Assembly: GCF_001434055.1 (NCBI RefSeq) | Contig: NZ_AZCZ01000003.1 | Location: forward strand, 1-64,000 | Origin: Levilactobacillus parabrevis ATCC 53295 | Lineage (GTDB): Bacteria; Bacillota; Bacilli; Lactobacillales; Lactobacillaceae | DNA: 64,000 nt | Reading direction: 5' to 3' | In this document: piece after piece, positions 56,860 through 64,000 of the stretch | Position numbering within the stretch: position 1 is the first letter of the stretch | Layout: every line of letters begins with the position of its first letter | The notes under the pieces: model-generated | Seen by the model: only the letters and a program-made list of their open reading frames with translations | Told to the model about the DNA's origin: nothing | Databases searched by the model: none | Made by a program: the position numbers and the translations under genes

Positions 56860-57561
56860 CTACCATTCAATCTCGGCAACCGGTGTGGGATGTGGGTTGC
56901 GTTGGGCGGATTGGACCTGAGCGTCATTGATGTGGATGACCTGATCGCCCATCTTGGCAATGGCGCTATTGTGGGTGACGATGATGACGGTCATATTGGT
57001 CCGCCGGGCGCCGTCCTGAATGACTTGGAGCACCTGTTTGCCGGTCTGATAGTCCAAGGCACCAGTCGGTTCGTCACACAGCAGGAGCTTGGGATTCTTG
57101 GCAATGGCCCGGGCGATGGCGACCCGCTGCTGTTCACCCCCGGAGAGTTGGGCGGGAAAGTTGGCGGCTCGGTCGGTCAGGCCAACCAGTCCCAGCGTCT
57201 CGCTGACGTCGTGGGCATCCGCAGTAATTTGCGAGGCCAGTTCGACATTTTCTCTGGCGGTCAGGTTGGGGACGAGGTTGTAGAACTGAAAAACGAAGCC
57301 GACGTCCTGGCGCCGGTAGGTCGTGAGTTGTTTAGCAGTCAGTTGGGCAATGTCTTGGCCATCAATCAGGACTTGGCCGCTGGTGGGACTGTCCATGCCT
57401 CCGAGGATGTTGAGTAGCGTAGATTTACCAGCACCACTGGGCCCCAGAATGGTGACGACCTCTCCCTGCTCGACACTAAAGGAGATGTCGTGGTTGGCGG
57501 TGGTGATCTGGTCACCTTGAGTAAATTGGCGCGTTTCGTTGCGAACTTCTATGTAAGCCAT
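56860..57561 (-). CDS. MacB/LolD-type ABC transporter ATPase
   Basis: 233 residues. Walker [11 protein letters not shown]-loop [18 protein letters not shown], signature [15 protein letters not shown], Walker [13 protein letters not shown] and H-loop VTHNSAIA; the [10 protein letters not shown] and [13 protein letters not shown] blocks are typical of LolD/MacB ATPases working with FtsX-type permeases. The stop is eight bases before the permease ATG, so the two form an operon. AAGGAG precedes the ATG. Repeat relic R8 lies 44 bases upstream. Confidence 0.9.
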   Translation of the reverse strand: MAYIEVRNETRQFTQGDQITTANHDISFSVEQGEVVTILGPSGAGKSTLLNILGGMDSPTSGQVLIDGQDIAQLTAKQLTTYRRQDVGFVFQFYNLVPNLTARENVELASQITADAHDVSETLGLVGLTDRAANFPAQLSGGEQQRVAIARAIAKNPKLLLCDEPTGALDYQTGKQVLQVIQDGARRTNMTVIIVTHNSAIAKMGDQVIHINDAQVQSAQRNPHPTPVAEIEW

Positions 57562-57604
57562 ACTTGGATTCTCCTTGTCTTCTATTTTGTTGGTAACAGT
57601 TGTT

Positions 57605-57631
57605 GTCGCCTGCGGCTGCCAGGGATTCCGC
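57605..57631 (-). repeat. Structured repeat family I, relic R8
   Basis: 27 bases matching the distal end of the family (minus-strand GCGGAATCCCTGGCAGCCGC then AGGCGAC); the rest is gone. It lies 145 bases from the full copy R9 in opposite orientation. Confidence 0.7.
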
Positions 57632-57776
57632 TAATCAATAAGATTGGTAAGAGATTCTGAACAGGGTAGGTCTTTCAAACATTACAGATAGTTCTTATAA
57701 GCGTTGACTCAGAGCGTATTCAGAAATGTCTAACTACGATGGAAAGTGACTAATCGTGGGATTGTATGTTAGCTTA

Positions 57777-57969
57777 GCCGGAGGAGGCCAGAGATGTAGC
57801 CGGCCGTGACAATGGCGTTAGACCGGGCGATTGTTTCTTCCTGGTCTTACACCATGGGACGACCTGGGAAACTCGTGGGTCTTAACGAGGTTTCCAGGCG
57901 AGCCGGAAGCCCGTTCTTTGGCTGTAGGCGGTCCCCACAGCAGGCGGAATCTCTGACAACCGCAGGCGA
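57777..57969 (+). repeat. Structured repeat family I, copy R9 (full)
   Basis: P1: CCAGAGAT with ATCTCTGA. P2: ATGGCGTTAGACCGGG with CCTGGTCTTACACCAT. Core: ATGGGAC with GTCCCCA. P3: CCTGGGAAACTCG with CGAGGTTTCCAGG. P4: GCCGGAAGCC with GGCTGTAGGC. Confidence 0.9.
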
Positions 57970-58046
57970 CAATATACAATCCAGACATTAATCCAATTGT
58001 AGGCGGAAACCAGGGTGGACGCAACGGGAAACGTTTTCAAAAACGC

Positions 58047-58074
58047 TTGAAAATCTAACTGGGTCCGGTATACT
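58047..58074 (+). promoter_or_regulatory. Promoter of the CoA-disulfide reductase gene
   Basis: TTGAAA, 16-bp spacer, TATACT. CGGGAAACGTTTTCA about 25 bases upstream is a near-cre (13 of 15). Confidence 0.65.
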
Positions 58075-58128
58075 TGGCGCAGAGATACCGGTTGGGGTAT
58101 CAATTGGAAACGGAAGGAAGTTTTGTGG

Positions 58129-59784
58129 ATGAAAGTCGTCATTATTGGTGGAGTGGCCGGCGGGATGTCGGCCGCAACTCGACTGCGGCGGTTGGATGAA
58201 GACGCTGAGATTATCGTGTTTGATAAAGGGCCTTACGTGTCGTTTGCCAACTGCGGGTTGCCATTTTATCTGTCTGGTGAAATCAGCAATCACGCTGACT
58301 TGGTGGTTCAAACGCCAGAGAAGTTACAGCAGCGCTTTAAACTGGACGTGCGACCGAACCATGAGGTCACCCAGATCCTGCCTGACAGCCACGAGGTCAT
58401 TGTTTGCTATGCGGGGCAGCTCACGCGTGAGTCCTATGACCGCTTGATTCTGGCGCCGGGTGCGCAGCCAATCATGCCGGATTTGCCGGGCATCGTGGGC
58501 GCTAAGAACATCTATGCTTTGCGGAGTATCCCCGACCTCGACCAGATTATGACCGGAATCCAGGCCGAATCCACTCAGCGCGTGCTAGTCGTGGGTGGTG
58601 GCTTTATTGGGTTAGAGGTCGCCGAGAATCTAGTATTGAGTGGCCTCAAGGTGACGGTTGTTGAGCAGGCGCCGCACGTATTGCCCCCGCTAGATACTGA
58701 AATGGCGGCGTTTGTGGAGGCTGAACTCGCACGTAATGGGGTGCGGGTCATCACCGGTCAGGCGGTTGCATCGTTCGAGGATGCTGGCACGGTGGCTGTC
58801 TTGGCGGATGGTACGCGTCTCACTACCGACCTCACGATTATGGCGGTTGGCGTGCGGCCGGCCAGTCAACTCGCTAAGGCTGCTGGTTTACGATTGGGCT
58901 TTCACGATGGTATCGTTGTCGATCAGCAGTACCAGACTAGCGAGTCGGATATATATGCGGTCGGGGATGCCATCGTGGTCCAGCAACAGGTGACCAACAA
59001 ACCGACGCTGATTCCCCTGGCATCACCGGCCAATCGCCAGGGCCGTCAGGTGGCGGATAATATTGTCGGCTTGCCCCATCCCAACCGAGGAAGCTTGGGT
59101 ACCGCCATCGTGCGGGCGTTTAAGCTTACGGCTGCGGCGACTGGTCTCAGCGAGTATCAGGCGCAGCAGGCCGGTCTCACCTATCGGGTGGTTCACGTGC
59201 GCGGCGGCAGTCACGCGGGATATTTTCCCGGGAGCACACCGCTTACGTTGAAATTGGTCTTCAATCCCGACTCCGGAGAAATCTATGGCGCACAGGGCGT
59301 TGGGGAACAGGGTGTGGACAAGCGGATCGACATACTGGCCACGGCCATCAAGGGTGATCTGACGATTGACGACCTGCCGGAGCTGGAATTGACCTATGCG
59401 CCACCGTTTGGCTCAGCCAAAGACCCCGTGAACATGCTGGGCTATGTTGCGATGAACGTGGCGGAGGGCCTGAGCAAGACGATTCAGTGGCATCAGTTGC
59501 CGGCAGCATTGGCGGCTGGTCGGCAGGTGCTGGACGTCCGGGATACTGATGAGCTGGCAGATGGTGAGTTCAAACGGGCGCGGAATATCCCATTGAACCA
59601 ATTGCGCCAGCGGTTGACGGAGTTGGATTCGACGCAACCTTACGTGGTCAGCTGCTTCAGTGGGCAGCGGAGTTATATTGCCGAACGGCTTCTGCGTCAG
59701 CACGGCTTTGATGTGGTCAACCTGGACGGGGCGTTTGCCCTGTATCATGCAGTACGGCCGCAAGACCTGATCTATCAACGGTAA
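58129..59784 (+). CDS. cdr: CoA-disulfide reductase with C-terminal rhodanese domain
   Basis: 551 residues from the ATG at 58129 (GGAAGGAAG upstream); a TTG at 58123 adds two residues. FAD motif KVVIIGGVAGGMSAATRLRR, active-site Cys42 in SFANCGLPFYLSG as in CoADR/NADH oxidase family, NAD(P)H motif VLVVGGGFIGLEVAENL, and FAD site DIYAVGDAI. Residues about 460-551 are a rhodanese domain with active-site Cys in VVSCFSGQRSYIA. Such fusions reduce CoA disulfide or persulfides, coupling thiol redox and sulfane sulfur. Single gene. Confidence 0.88.
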   Translation: MKVVIIGGVAGGMSAATRLRRLDEDAEIIVFDKGPYVSFANCGLPFYLSGEISNHADLVVQTPEKLQQRFKLDVRPNHEVTQILPDSHEVIVCYAGQLTRESYDRLILAPGAQPIMPDLPGIVGAKNIYALRSIPDLDQIMTGIQAESTQRVLVVGGGFIGLEVAENLVLSGLKVTVVEQAPHVLPPLDTEMAAFVEAELARNGVRVITGQAVASFEDAGTVAVLADGTRLTTDLTIMAVGVRPASQLAKAAGLRLGFHDGIVVDQQYQTSESDIYAVGDAIVVQQQVTNKPTLIPLASPANRQGRQVADNIVGLPHPNRGSLGTAIVRAFKLTAAATGLSEYQAQQAGLTYRVVHVRGGSHAGYFPGSTPLTLKLVFNPDSGEIYGAQGVGEQGVDKRIDILATAIKGDLTIDDLPELELTYAPPFGSAKDPVNMLGYVAMNVAEGLSKTIQWHQLPAALAAGRQVLDVRDTDELADGEFKRARNIPLNQLRQRLTELDSTQPYVVSCFSGQRSYIAERLLRQHGFDVVNLDGAFALYHAVRPQDLIYQR

Positions 59785-59798
59785 GCCGTAAAAGGTGA

Positions 59799-59827
59799 TT
59801 GTATTTTTAATATGCCCCCTATATAAT
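59799..59827 (+). promoter_or_regulatory. Promoter of the 59871-60122 gene
   Basis: TTGTAT, 17-bp spacer, TATAAT. Confidence 0.75.
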
Positions 59828-59870
59828 TAATTAAGAGAAACGCATTTTGCAATTATTTTGGAGGAGACTC

Positions 59871-60122
59871 ATGAAGACACTACGGAAGGCGGCCCTATTG
59901 ATTGCCGCTACCTTTACGCTGACCGGGGTTGCAGAACCTATGGTCATTCACACGACGACGGCCGAGGCCAAGGCCTCTAAGGTTTGGATTGCGCCGAACC
60001 ATGGTAAGAAGTACCATTATGCCAAGCATTGTCGGGGGCTCAGTCACGCGGGCAAGCTCAAGCACGTGACGCTGAAATGGGCAAAGAGCCACCACTACAA
60101 GCTATGTGGCTGGGAAAAGTAA
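59871..60122 (+). CDS. Small secreted protein with Cys/His motif
   Basis: 83 residues from the ATG at 59871 (GGAGGAG upstream); the frame opens earlier but lacks a start signal. Signal peptide to about 35. The 45-residue mature protein reads KVWIAPNHGKKYHYAKHC then RGLSHAGKLKHVTLKWAKSHHYKLCGWEK: two Cys 30 residues apart and five His, with the spacing of the YHxxxxC...GYxxC motif found at the C-terminus of several lactobacillus secreted or nuclease-like proteins. Here it stands alone. Metal binding or a disulfide is likely; the role is unknown. Confidence 0.75.
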   Translation: MKTLRKAALLIAATFTLTGVAEPMVIHTTTAEAKASKVWIAPNHGKKYHYAKHCRGLSHAGKLKHVTLKWAKSHHYKLCGWEK

Positions 60123-60144
60123 GCATCTTTAGAATGCGTAAGCT

Positions 60145-60172
60145 AAGGTTGGGATAAATCTCAGCCTTTTTT
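60145..60172 (+). terminator. Terminator of the 59871-60122 gene
   Basis: AAGGTTGGGA with TCTCAGCCTT, then TTTT. Confidence 0.8.
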
Positions 60173-60252
60173 GGTGTTCCCGTTCAGTGAATGCTTAACG
60201 CAGTTGACTGTCAAAATCAAAACGCGCATGCTGTCACTAAGGGGGAGTACAT

Positions 60253-60612
60253 ATGCAGACATTTTCAAAGATTCGGCCGTGGATTGCCGGAATCGTTGCT
60301 TGTTTGACCATCGGGGGACCGTTGGTAGTGATGATTGACGGGTATGTTTTGATGGCCCAAAACGACCCGCTTCATCCGGATGTTTTGGTCTTGATAGGGT
60401 TATTGGTTTGGGGGCTCGTTGGGCTCATTGGCGTCTTGACGTATGGCATTCACACCTACCATGTTGGGTGGCGACAGCTCCCAACGCGTCAACGAATTTT
60501 GTTGGCGCTCTATGGCATTGTCTTTCTAATTGGCCTGTGCGTGTGGCTGGCGTTTCTGGGGTTAGTTCCCTATCAGTGGGTCGATTGGATCATCTATGGA
60601 CGGGCTGATTAA
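60253..60612 (+). CDS. Three-helix membrane protein of unknown function
   Basis: 119 residues. Hydrophobic segments at about 12-34, 45-68 and 82-106, separated by short loops; the loop 69-81 (HVGWRQLPTRQR) is basic and probably cytoplasmic. No conserved domain is recognised. GGGGGAG precedes the ATG. It stands alone between two terminated genes, with no hint of a partner. Confidence 0.65.
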   Translation: MQTFSKIRPWIAGIVACLTIGGPLVVMIDGYVLMAQNDPLHPDVLVLIGLLVWGLVGLIGVLTYGIHTYHVGWRQLPTRQRILLALYGIVFLIGLCVWLAFLGLVPYQWVDWIIYGRAD

Positions 60613-60785
60613 CTGATGTAACTGAGTATTAGATGGCTAAAGGGTTTCCAGAAGTTGTTGGCTGATTTCTGGGGACCTATTTTCGTTGGCCAAAACATCG
60701 TGAAAATCAGGAAACAAATGATTTGCCTTCGAGTGGGACTAAGGGACTAGAATGAACCCATCAGTTAAAAAATGGAGGATGAGCT

Positions 60786-61631
60786 ATGCCAACAATTACG
60801 GATACTTTTACACTGAATAATGGTCTTAAGATGCCCAAGGTTGGATTTGGGACCTGGCAAACGCGGCCCGGTAAGGAGACCTACGATGCCGTCAGCAATG
60901 CCTTAAAGGCCGGCTACCGCTTTATCGATACCGCCAAGGCCTACAATAACGAGCAGAGTGTCGGCGAAGCCTTACGAGACAGCAATGTGGCCCGCGAAGA
61001 TATCTTCGTACAGACCAAGTTGCCCGCTGAATCCAAGTCCTACGACGCGGCAATGGCCGACTTTAAGAGCAGTCTAGCCGCTTTGGACCTCGACTACGTG
61101 GATTCTTACATCATCCACGCGCCGTGGCCATGGGCACAAATGGGGTCCAACCACGATGCCGAGAACCGCGACGTTTGGCGCGCCATGCAGGATATCTATG
61201 CCAGTGGTCAGGCCAAGTCGGTGGGGGTCTCCAACTTCAATTCCCACGATCTGGAAAACCTGTTAACTTGGGATGGCTTAGCCGTTAAGCCGGCCGTTGA
61301 CCAGATTCAATACTACGTGGGTCACACGCAGACGTCCATCGTGAAGACGGCGAAAGCCCATGACATCACGGTTCAGGCTTACTCCCCACTGGCAACGGGT
61401 GGGTTAGTCGACAGTCCCGAGCTGGAACGAGTCGCCGGTAGTTATGACGTGTCGATTCCACAGTTAGCCCTGCGCTATATCGTCCAAAAGGGCGTGGCAC
61501 CGCTACCTAAGGGCCGTTCCATGGCCCACGTTCAGGCTAACACGGAGCTGGACTTTGAGATCAACGACAAGGACATGGCCTTTCTCGACCGGTTATCGGA
61601 TCCTAATGGCTGGCATCCAGTGGGTGACTAG
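60786..61631 (+). CDS. Aldo/keto reductase, paralogue of 30316-31164
   Basis: 281 residues. Catalytic tetrad: Asp in RFIDTAKAYNNE, Tyr in the same segment, Lys in VQTKLPAE and His in YIIHAPWPW; cofactor site GVSNFNSHDL, AYSPLATG and LPKGRSMAHVQAN. Aligned end to end with the 30316 gene it shares the DVWRAMxxIYASGxAK and VDQIQYYVGxT blocks, so they are recent paralogues. Reduces aldehydes/ketones with NADPH. Its upstream region lacks the 20-bp-spacer promoter of the paralogue, so the two are probably regulated differently. Confidence 0.9.
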   Translation: MPTITDTFTLNNGLKMPKVGFGTWQTRPGKETYDAVSNALKAGYRFIDTAKAYNNEQSVGEALRDSNVAREDIFVQTKLPAESKSYDAAMADFKSSLAALDLDYVDSYIIHAPWPWAQMGSNHDAENRDVWRAMQDIYASGQAKSVGVSNFNSHDLENLLTWDGLAVKPAVDQIQYYVGHTQTSIVKTAKAHDITVQAYSPLATGGLVDSPELERVAGSYDVSIPQLALRYIVQKGVAPLPKGRSMAHVQANTELDFEINDKDMAFLDRLSDPNGWHPVGD

Positions 61632-61678
61632 TATCGGGTTGAACAAGCCTAGTTGGTACCAAATTTGTGAGTAAACTA

Positions 61679-61723
61679 AAAAGCGTTGGTGCTTCCAAAC
61701 TTGGAAGTACCAACGCTTTTTTT
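61679..61723. terminator. Bidirectional terminator between the aldo/keto reductase and the 61781 gene
   Basis: AAGCGTTGGT-GCTTCCAA paired with TTGGAAG-TACCAACGCTT; seven T on plus and TTTTTAG on minus. Confidence 0.85.
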
Positions 61724-61780
61724 GAGCGGTCAGGTGGCGATGATTATCGCAAATAGTGGCTCTCCCCATCGTTGTGAAAG

Positions 61781-62467
61781 CTACTTAACGTGATAGGACA
61801 GATACTTCCCAGTATGGGAAACCTTGGTCGTCTCTACGTGATGGGTGCCCTTCTTAGTCGTCCACGCCTGTTGCAGTGTAATGTCACCCTGAGGACTTAG
61901 TGTCAGTGTATAGACGTCCTTTTCATGGTCACGATAAACGTAAGTCTTGCCAAAACGGTAAGTATGCGTAATCTGATGCTCGTCAGGCGAACTGTACGTC
62001 ACATCGTAGACTGGCTTTTTATAAGTGTCACGTTCGATTGTGGTATCTGCCCAATTCTTGTGGTTTTGATCCAAGATGAGTAATCGATGATCAGCTGTGC
62101 GGTCAGTAAAGGTATCGGCACCGCCGGCGTGTTCATAATCTTTTTCGCTGTCAATCTGGTAATCATAGTAGACCTTGATCGTCTTCGCCTTGAACTTGCC
62201 AGAGGCGGTGGCGGAATGGTAACGCAACACCCAACCGCCGCCACCTTTCAACAGATCCTTAGCCTTAGTCGTGTAGTGTTGGCCAATGCGGCCATGCAGC
62301 GTCTTCACGATGTAATTGCTCATCCGCTTGGGATGTTTGTTCGATTCATTATACCGGTAGTAAACGATGACCTTACCCTGTTTACTGGCGGCCTGTCCCT
62401 GAATCAGCCCCCAACTTAGTCCCAATCCAAGTATTATGCCGATAATGAGTCCCCAATTCTTCCGCAT
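61781..62467 (-). CDS. Secreted protein of unknown function
   Basis: 228 residues. Signal peptide 1-27 (WGLIIGIILGLGLSWGLIQGQA-A). The mature protein is polar, rich in Tyr, His and Lys, with alternating strands; GGGGG (residues 75-79) marks a loop. The C-terminal 40 residues (YTLTLSPQGDITLQQAWTTK) resemble the end of the surface protein at 42207. No named family. A ribosome binding site (GGGGGGAATT) lies before the ATG. Confidence 0.7.
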   Translation of the reverse strand: MRKNWGLIIGIILGLGLSWGLIQGQAASKQGKVIVYYRYNESNKHPKRMSNYIVKTLHGRIGQHYTTKAKDLLKGGGGWVLRYHSATASGKFKAKTIKVYYDYQIDSEKDYEHAGGADTFTDRTADHRLLILDQNHKNWADTTIERDTYKKPVYDVTYSSPDEHQITHTYRFGKTYVYRDHEKDVYTLTLSPQGDITLQQAWTTKKGTHHVETTKVSHTGKYLSYHVK

Positions 62468-62545
62468 GCTAATTCCCCCCGTTGTGTGAGTCGTTGTTTA
62501 AAGCTTACCACTTCTAGTTAAGAAAAAGTAAAGTTCGCCGAAAGG

Positions 62546-62584
62546 GTGAGACAGAAATCGGTATTTTTACATTAGTAGTAAGTA
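62546..62584 (+). repeat. 39-bp dispersed element III, copy 2
   Basis: GTGAGACA (62546-62553) and TTACATTAGTAGTAAGTA (62567-62584), with the same 13-base gap as copy 1 at 18300. It lies about 130 bases upstream of the acetyltransferase start. Bases 62585-62700 show nothing else. Confidence 0.7.
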
Positions 62585-62718
62585 TAAGGACGGTTGCTGG
62601 CTGAGTAGACAGACTATACCTAGTGACTATAGGACAGCATTCGAAATAGGTATTGGATATAGAACGAGCGGGTCACTATACTAGGCATCATCAAGAAATA
62701 AGTAAAGGAGCTATTTTA

Positions 62719-63300
62719 ATGACAGAACCAACTATCTTTCAGCGGGCGCTACAGGGCTTGCCACTCGACTTTTCCGGTGAGGATTTCCGGGAGATCGACG
62801 AAACGGTCCAACGCACGCAGAAACTCTTGAAACAATTTAACCAAAGGGACCAGACGCCAGCCCAGCGGCGCGTCACGCTCAGTCAGGTCGTGGGGTATAG
62901 CGTGCCAGAATCTGCGGAGATCAACGCGCCAGTGCACAGCGACTTCGGACCGCATATCTTTATCGGTGAGGATGTCTACGTGAACCAGGATGTCATGTTC
63001 GTGGACCTAGGCGGCATCTACTTGGGCGCGGGCGCACTGATTGGTCCCCGCGCCACGCTGGTAACGGTCAACCATCTCGAGGATCCGGCCCATCGCCGGG
63101 ACGTTCAGGCCAAAGCCATTCACATTGAACAGAATGCCTGGATTGGCGCCGGGGCAACGGTGCTGCCCGGGGTGACCGTTGGTGAGAATGCCATTGTGGG
63201 CGCCGGAGCAGTAGTGACCAAGGATGTCCCCGCGAATATGGTGGTCGTGGGTACGCCGGCGCGGGTGTTGCGTCGGGTGAAGGGCGCGCCGACTGACTAG
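62719..63300 (+). CDS. Hexapeptide-repeat acetyltransferase
   Basis: 193 residues from the ATG at 62719 (AAAGGAG upstream); the frame opens at 62653 without a start signal. MAT-like helices (1-60) then left-handed beta-helix repeats: FGPHIFIGEDVYVNQDVMFVD, IGPRATLVTVNHLEDPAHRR (catalytic His in VNH), IEQNAWIGAGATVLPGVTVG, AIVGAGAVVTKDVPANMVVVG. More diverged from the LacA type than the two genes near 43-44 kb. Acetyl acceptor unknown. It is convergent with a LysR gene. Confidence 0.88.
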   Translation: MTEPTIFQRALQGLPLDFSGEDFREIDETVQRTQKLLKQFNQRDQTPAQRRVTLSQVVGYSVPESAEINAPVHSDFGPHIFIGEDVYVNQDVMFVDLGGIYLGAGALIGPRATLVTVNHLEDPAHRRDVQAKAIHIEQNAWIGAGATVLPGVTVGENAIVGAGAVVTKDVPANMVVVGTPARVLRRVKGAPTD

Positions 63301-63318
63301 GCTGACTTCGTGGCGAAT

Positions 63319-63347
63319 TAAAAAGGAGCTGACAAGTGCCAGCTCCT
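63319..63347 (-). terminator. Terminator of the lysR gene
   Basis: AGGAGCTG with CAGCTCCT across an 8-base loop, followed by TTTTTAA on the minus strand. Confidence 0.75.
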
Positions 63348-63363
63348 AAAGTCATAATCCGTT

Positions 63364-64000
63364 TTAATTTTCAGTCGGCGTCAGCTCTGCACGGACCTGG
63401 GCCAACAGTGCTTGTGCTGCCGCAGACAGGCGCTGGCCCTTCAGCCAGACCAGACTCGATCCGGAAGATGTCCGGGGCGCCAGTGGGACGAAGGTCAGGT
63501 CGGACTGGTTGGTATTGACGATGCCATCCAATCCCAGCGCATTCCCCACGCCGGCGGATACCAGCAGTGATGCGTTATACAGCAGGTTGTAGGTGGCCGC
63601 GACATTCAGATCCTCTTGGGTGAGACCGAAGACGGCGTGAATCCGCGCGCTACCGCCCTGTTGGGGGAGAATCAGCCGCGTCTGCGCCACGTCATCCAGA
63701 CTCACGGTAGCCTGTTGGGCTAGGGGCGAACTGTTTTGGACGAGCAACCCCCAGCGACTTTCACCCGGGAGCCGCAGGAAGTCATAGTCACTCTTGTCCG
63801 TGGGGTCCATGACCACGCCGAAGTCGAAGACGCCAGAGGTCAGTTGGCTATGAATGTCGCTGGCATCGGTACTGACGAGGTGAATCTGAACGTGGGGATG
63901 CTGCTGATTGAGGTGGCCGATGGCCTGCGCAACCGTCAGCACGCTGCGGGCCTCCGCACTTCCCACGTAGATGGCGCCGCTGATGTCCGTTTCCTGATGA
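63364..64000 (-). CDS. LysR-family regulator, effector domain (5' end outside window)
   Basis: The frame stays open to the window edge, so only about 212 C-terminal residues are seen; the GTG at 63966 is internal. ISGAIYVGSAEARSVL is the typical opening of the LysR substrate-binding domain, followed by HLNQQHPHVQIHLVSTDASDIHSQLTSGVFDFGVVMDP and RWGLLVQNSSPLAQQATVSLDDV. The DNA-binding N-terminus lies beyond the window. Its target and ligand are unknown. Confidence 0.85.
   Translation of the reverse strand, partial: HQETDISGAIYVGSAEARSVLTVAQAIGHLNQQHPHVQIHLVSTDASDIHSQLTSGVFDFGVVMDPTDKSDYDFLRLPGESRWGLLVQNSSPLAQQATVSLDDVAQTRLILPQQGGSARIHAVFGLTQEDLNVAATYNLLYNASLLVSAGVGNALGLDGIVNTNQSDLTFVPLAPRTSSGSSLVWLKGQRLSAAAQALLAQVRAELTPTEN

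Noticed and set aside
1..64000. CRISPR array, tRNA or rRNA genes
   Set aside because: No regularly spaced direct repeats and no tRNA- or rRNA-like stretch was found on reading through both strands.

Overview
The window is chromosomal DNA from a low-to-mid GC Gram-positive bacterium, almost certainly a member of the Lactobacillaceae. The grounds are WxL/DUF916 cell-surface genes, a copYB copper operon with cop boxes, CcpA cre sites, a T-box leader, C69 dipeptidase, GPH sugar symporter, OpuC-type transporters and strong AGGAGG-type ribosome binding sites. Genus and species cannot be fixed from what I can see. I find no rRNA, tRNA, CRISPR array or prophage.

Layout. 0-3.5 kb: 3' end of an IS605-type tnpB with a hairpin-rich right end, a secreted C39-like peptidase and an isochorismatase-family hydrolase. 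3.6-5.7 kb: self-regulated PadR / HAAS (DUF1700) / DUF4097 operon. 5.7-13.3 kb: dus, two tandem small exported peptides, a FabV-type enoyl reductase, flavodoxin, GNAT, an amino-acid permease and an unknown ORF. 13.5-17.4 kb: WxL / DUF916 / WxL-lectin surface cluster. 17.4-18.7 kb: gene-free, repeat-dense segment. 18.7-28.6 kb: M20 peptidase, MerR plus divergent MDR reductase, Lrp regulator, OpuC-like osmolyte transporter, second MDR reductase, T-box-controlled MetE-like gene and GDPD. 28.7-36.5 kb: FMN reductase with divergent MarR, aldo/keto reductase, and a PhnD-C-E-E transporter with a 5'-nucleotidase. 36.5-44.6 kb: oxidoreductase remnant, RelB-like/PemK-like toxin-antitoxin pair, P-type cation ATPase behind a leader peptide, PepD, a surface protein and two convergent acetyltransferases. 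45-64 kb: EamA exporter, FusB-like protein behind a leader peptide, copYB, D,D-carboxypeptidase, GPH symporter, FtsX/LolD-type ABC exporter, CoA-disulfide reductase-rhodanese fusion, small surface proteins, aldo/keto reductase, acetyltransferase and a LysR regulator cut by the window end.

The most unusual content is non-coding. A family of about 190-bp intergenic elements occurs nine times (seven full, one internally deleted, one relic) in both orientations. The copies keep the same multi-branched fold although the paired bases differ, so pairing is maintained by compensatory changes. A second, unrelated structured repeat occurs two and a half times, and a 39-bp element twice. Two short leader ORFs, before the FusB-like gene and the P-type ATPase gene, look like translation-sensing switches; the first is followed by two mutually exclusive pairings, one of which buries the downstream Shine-Dalgarno sequence.
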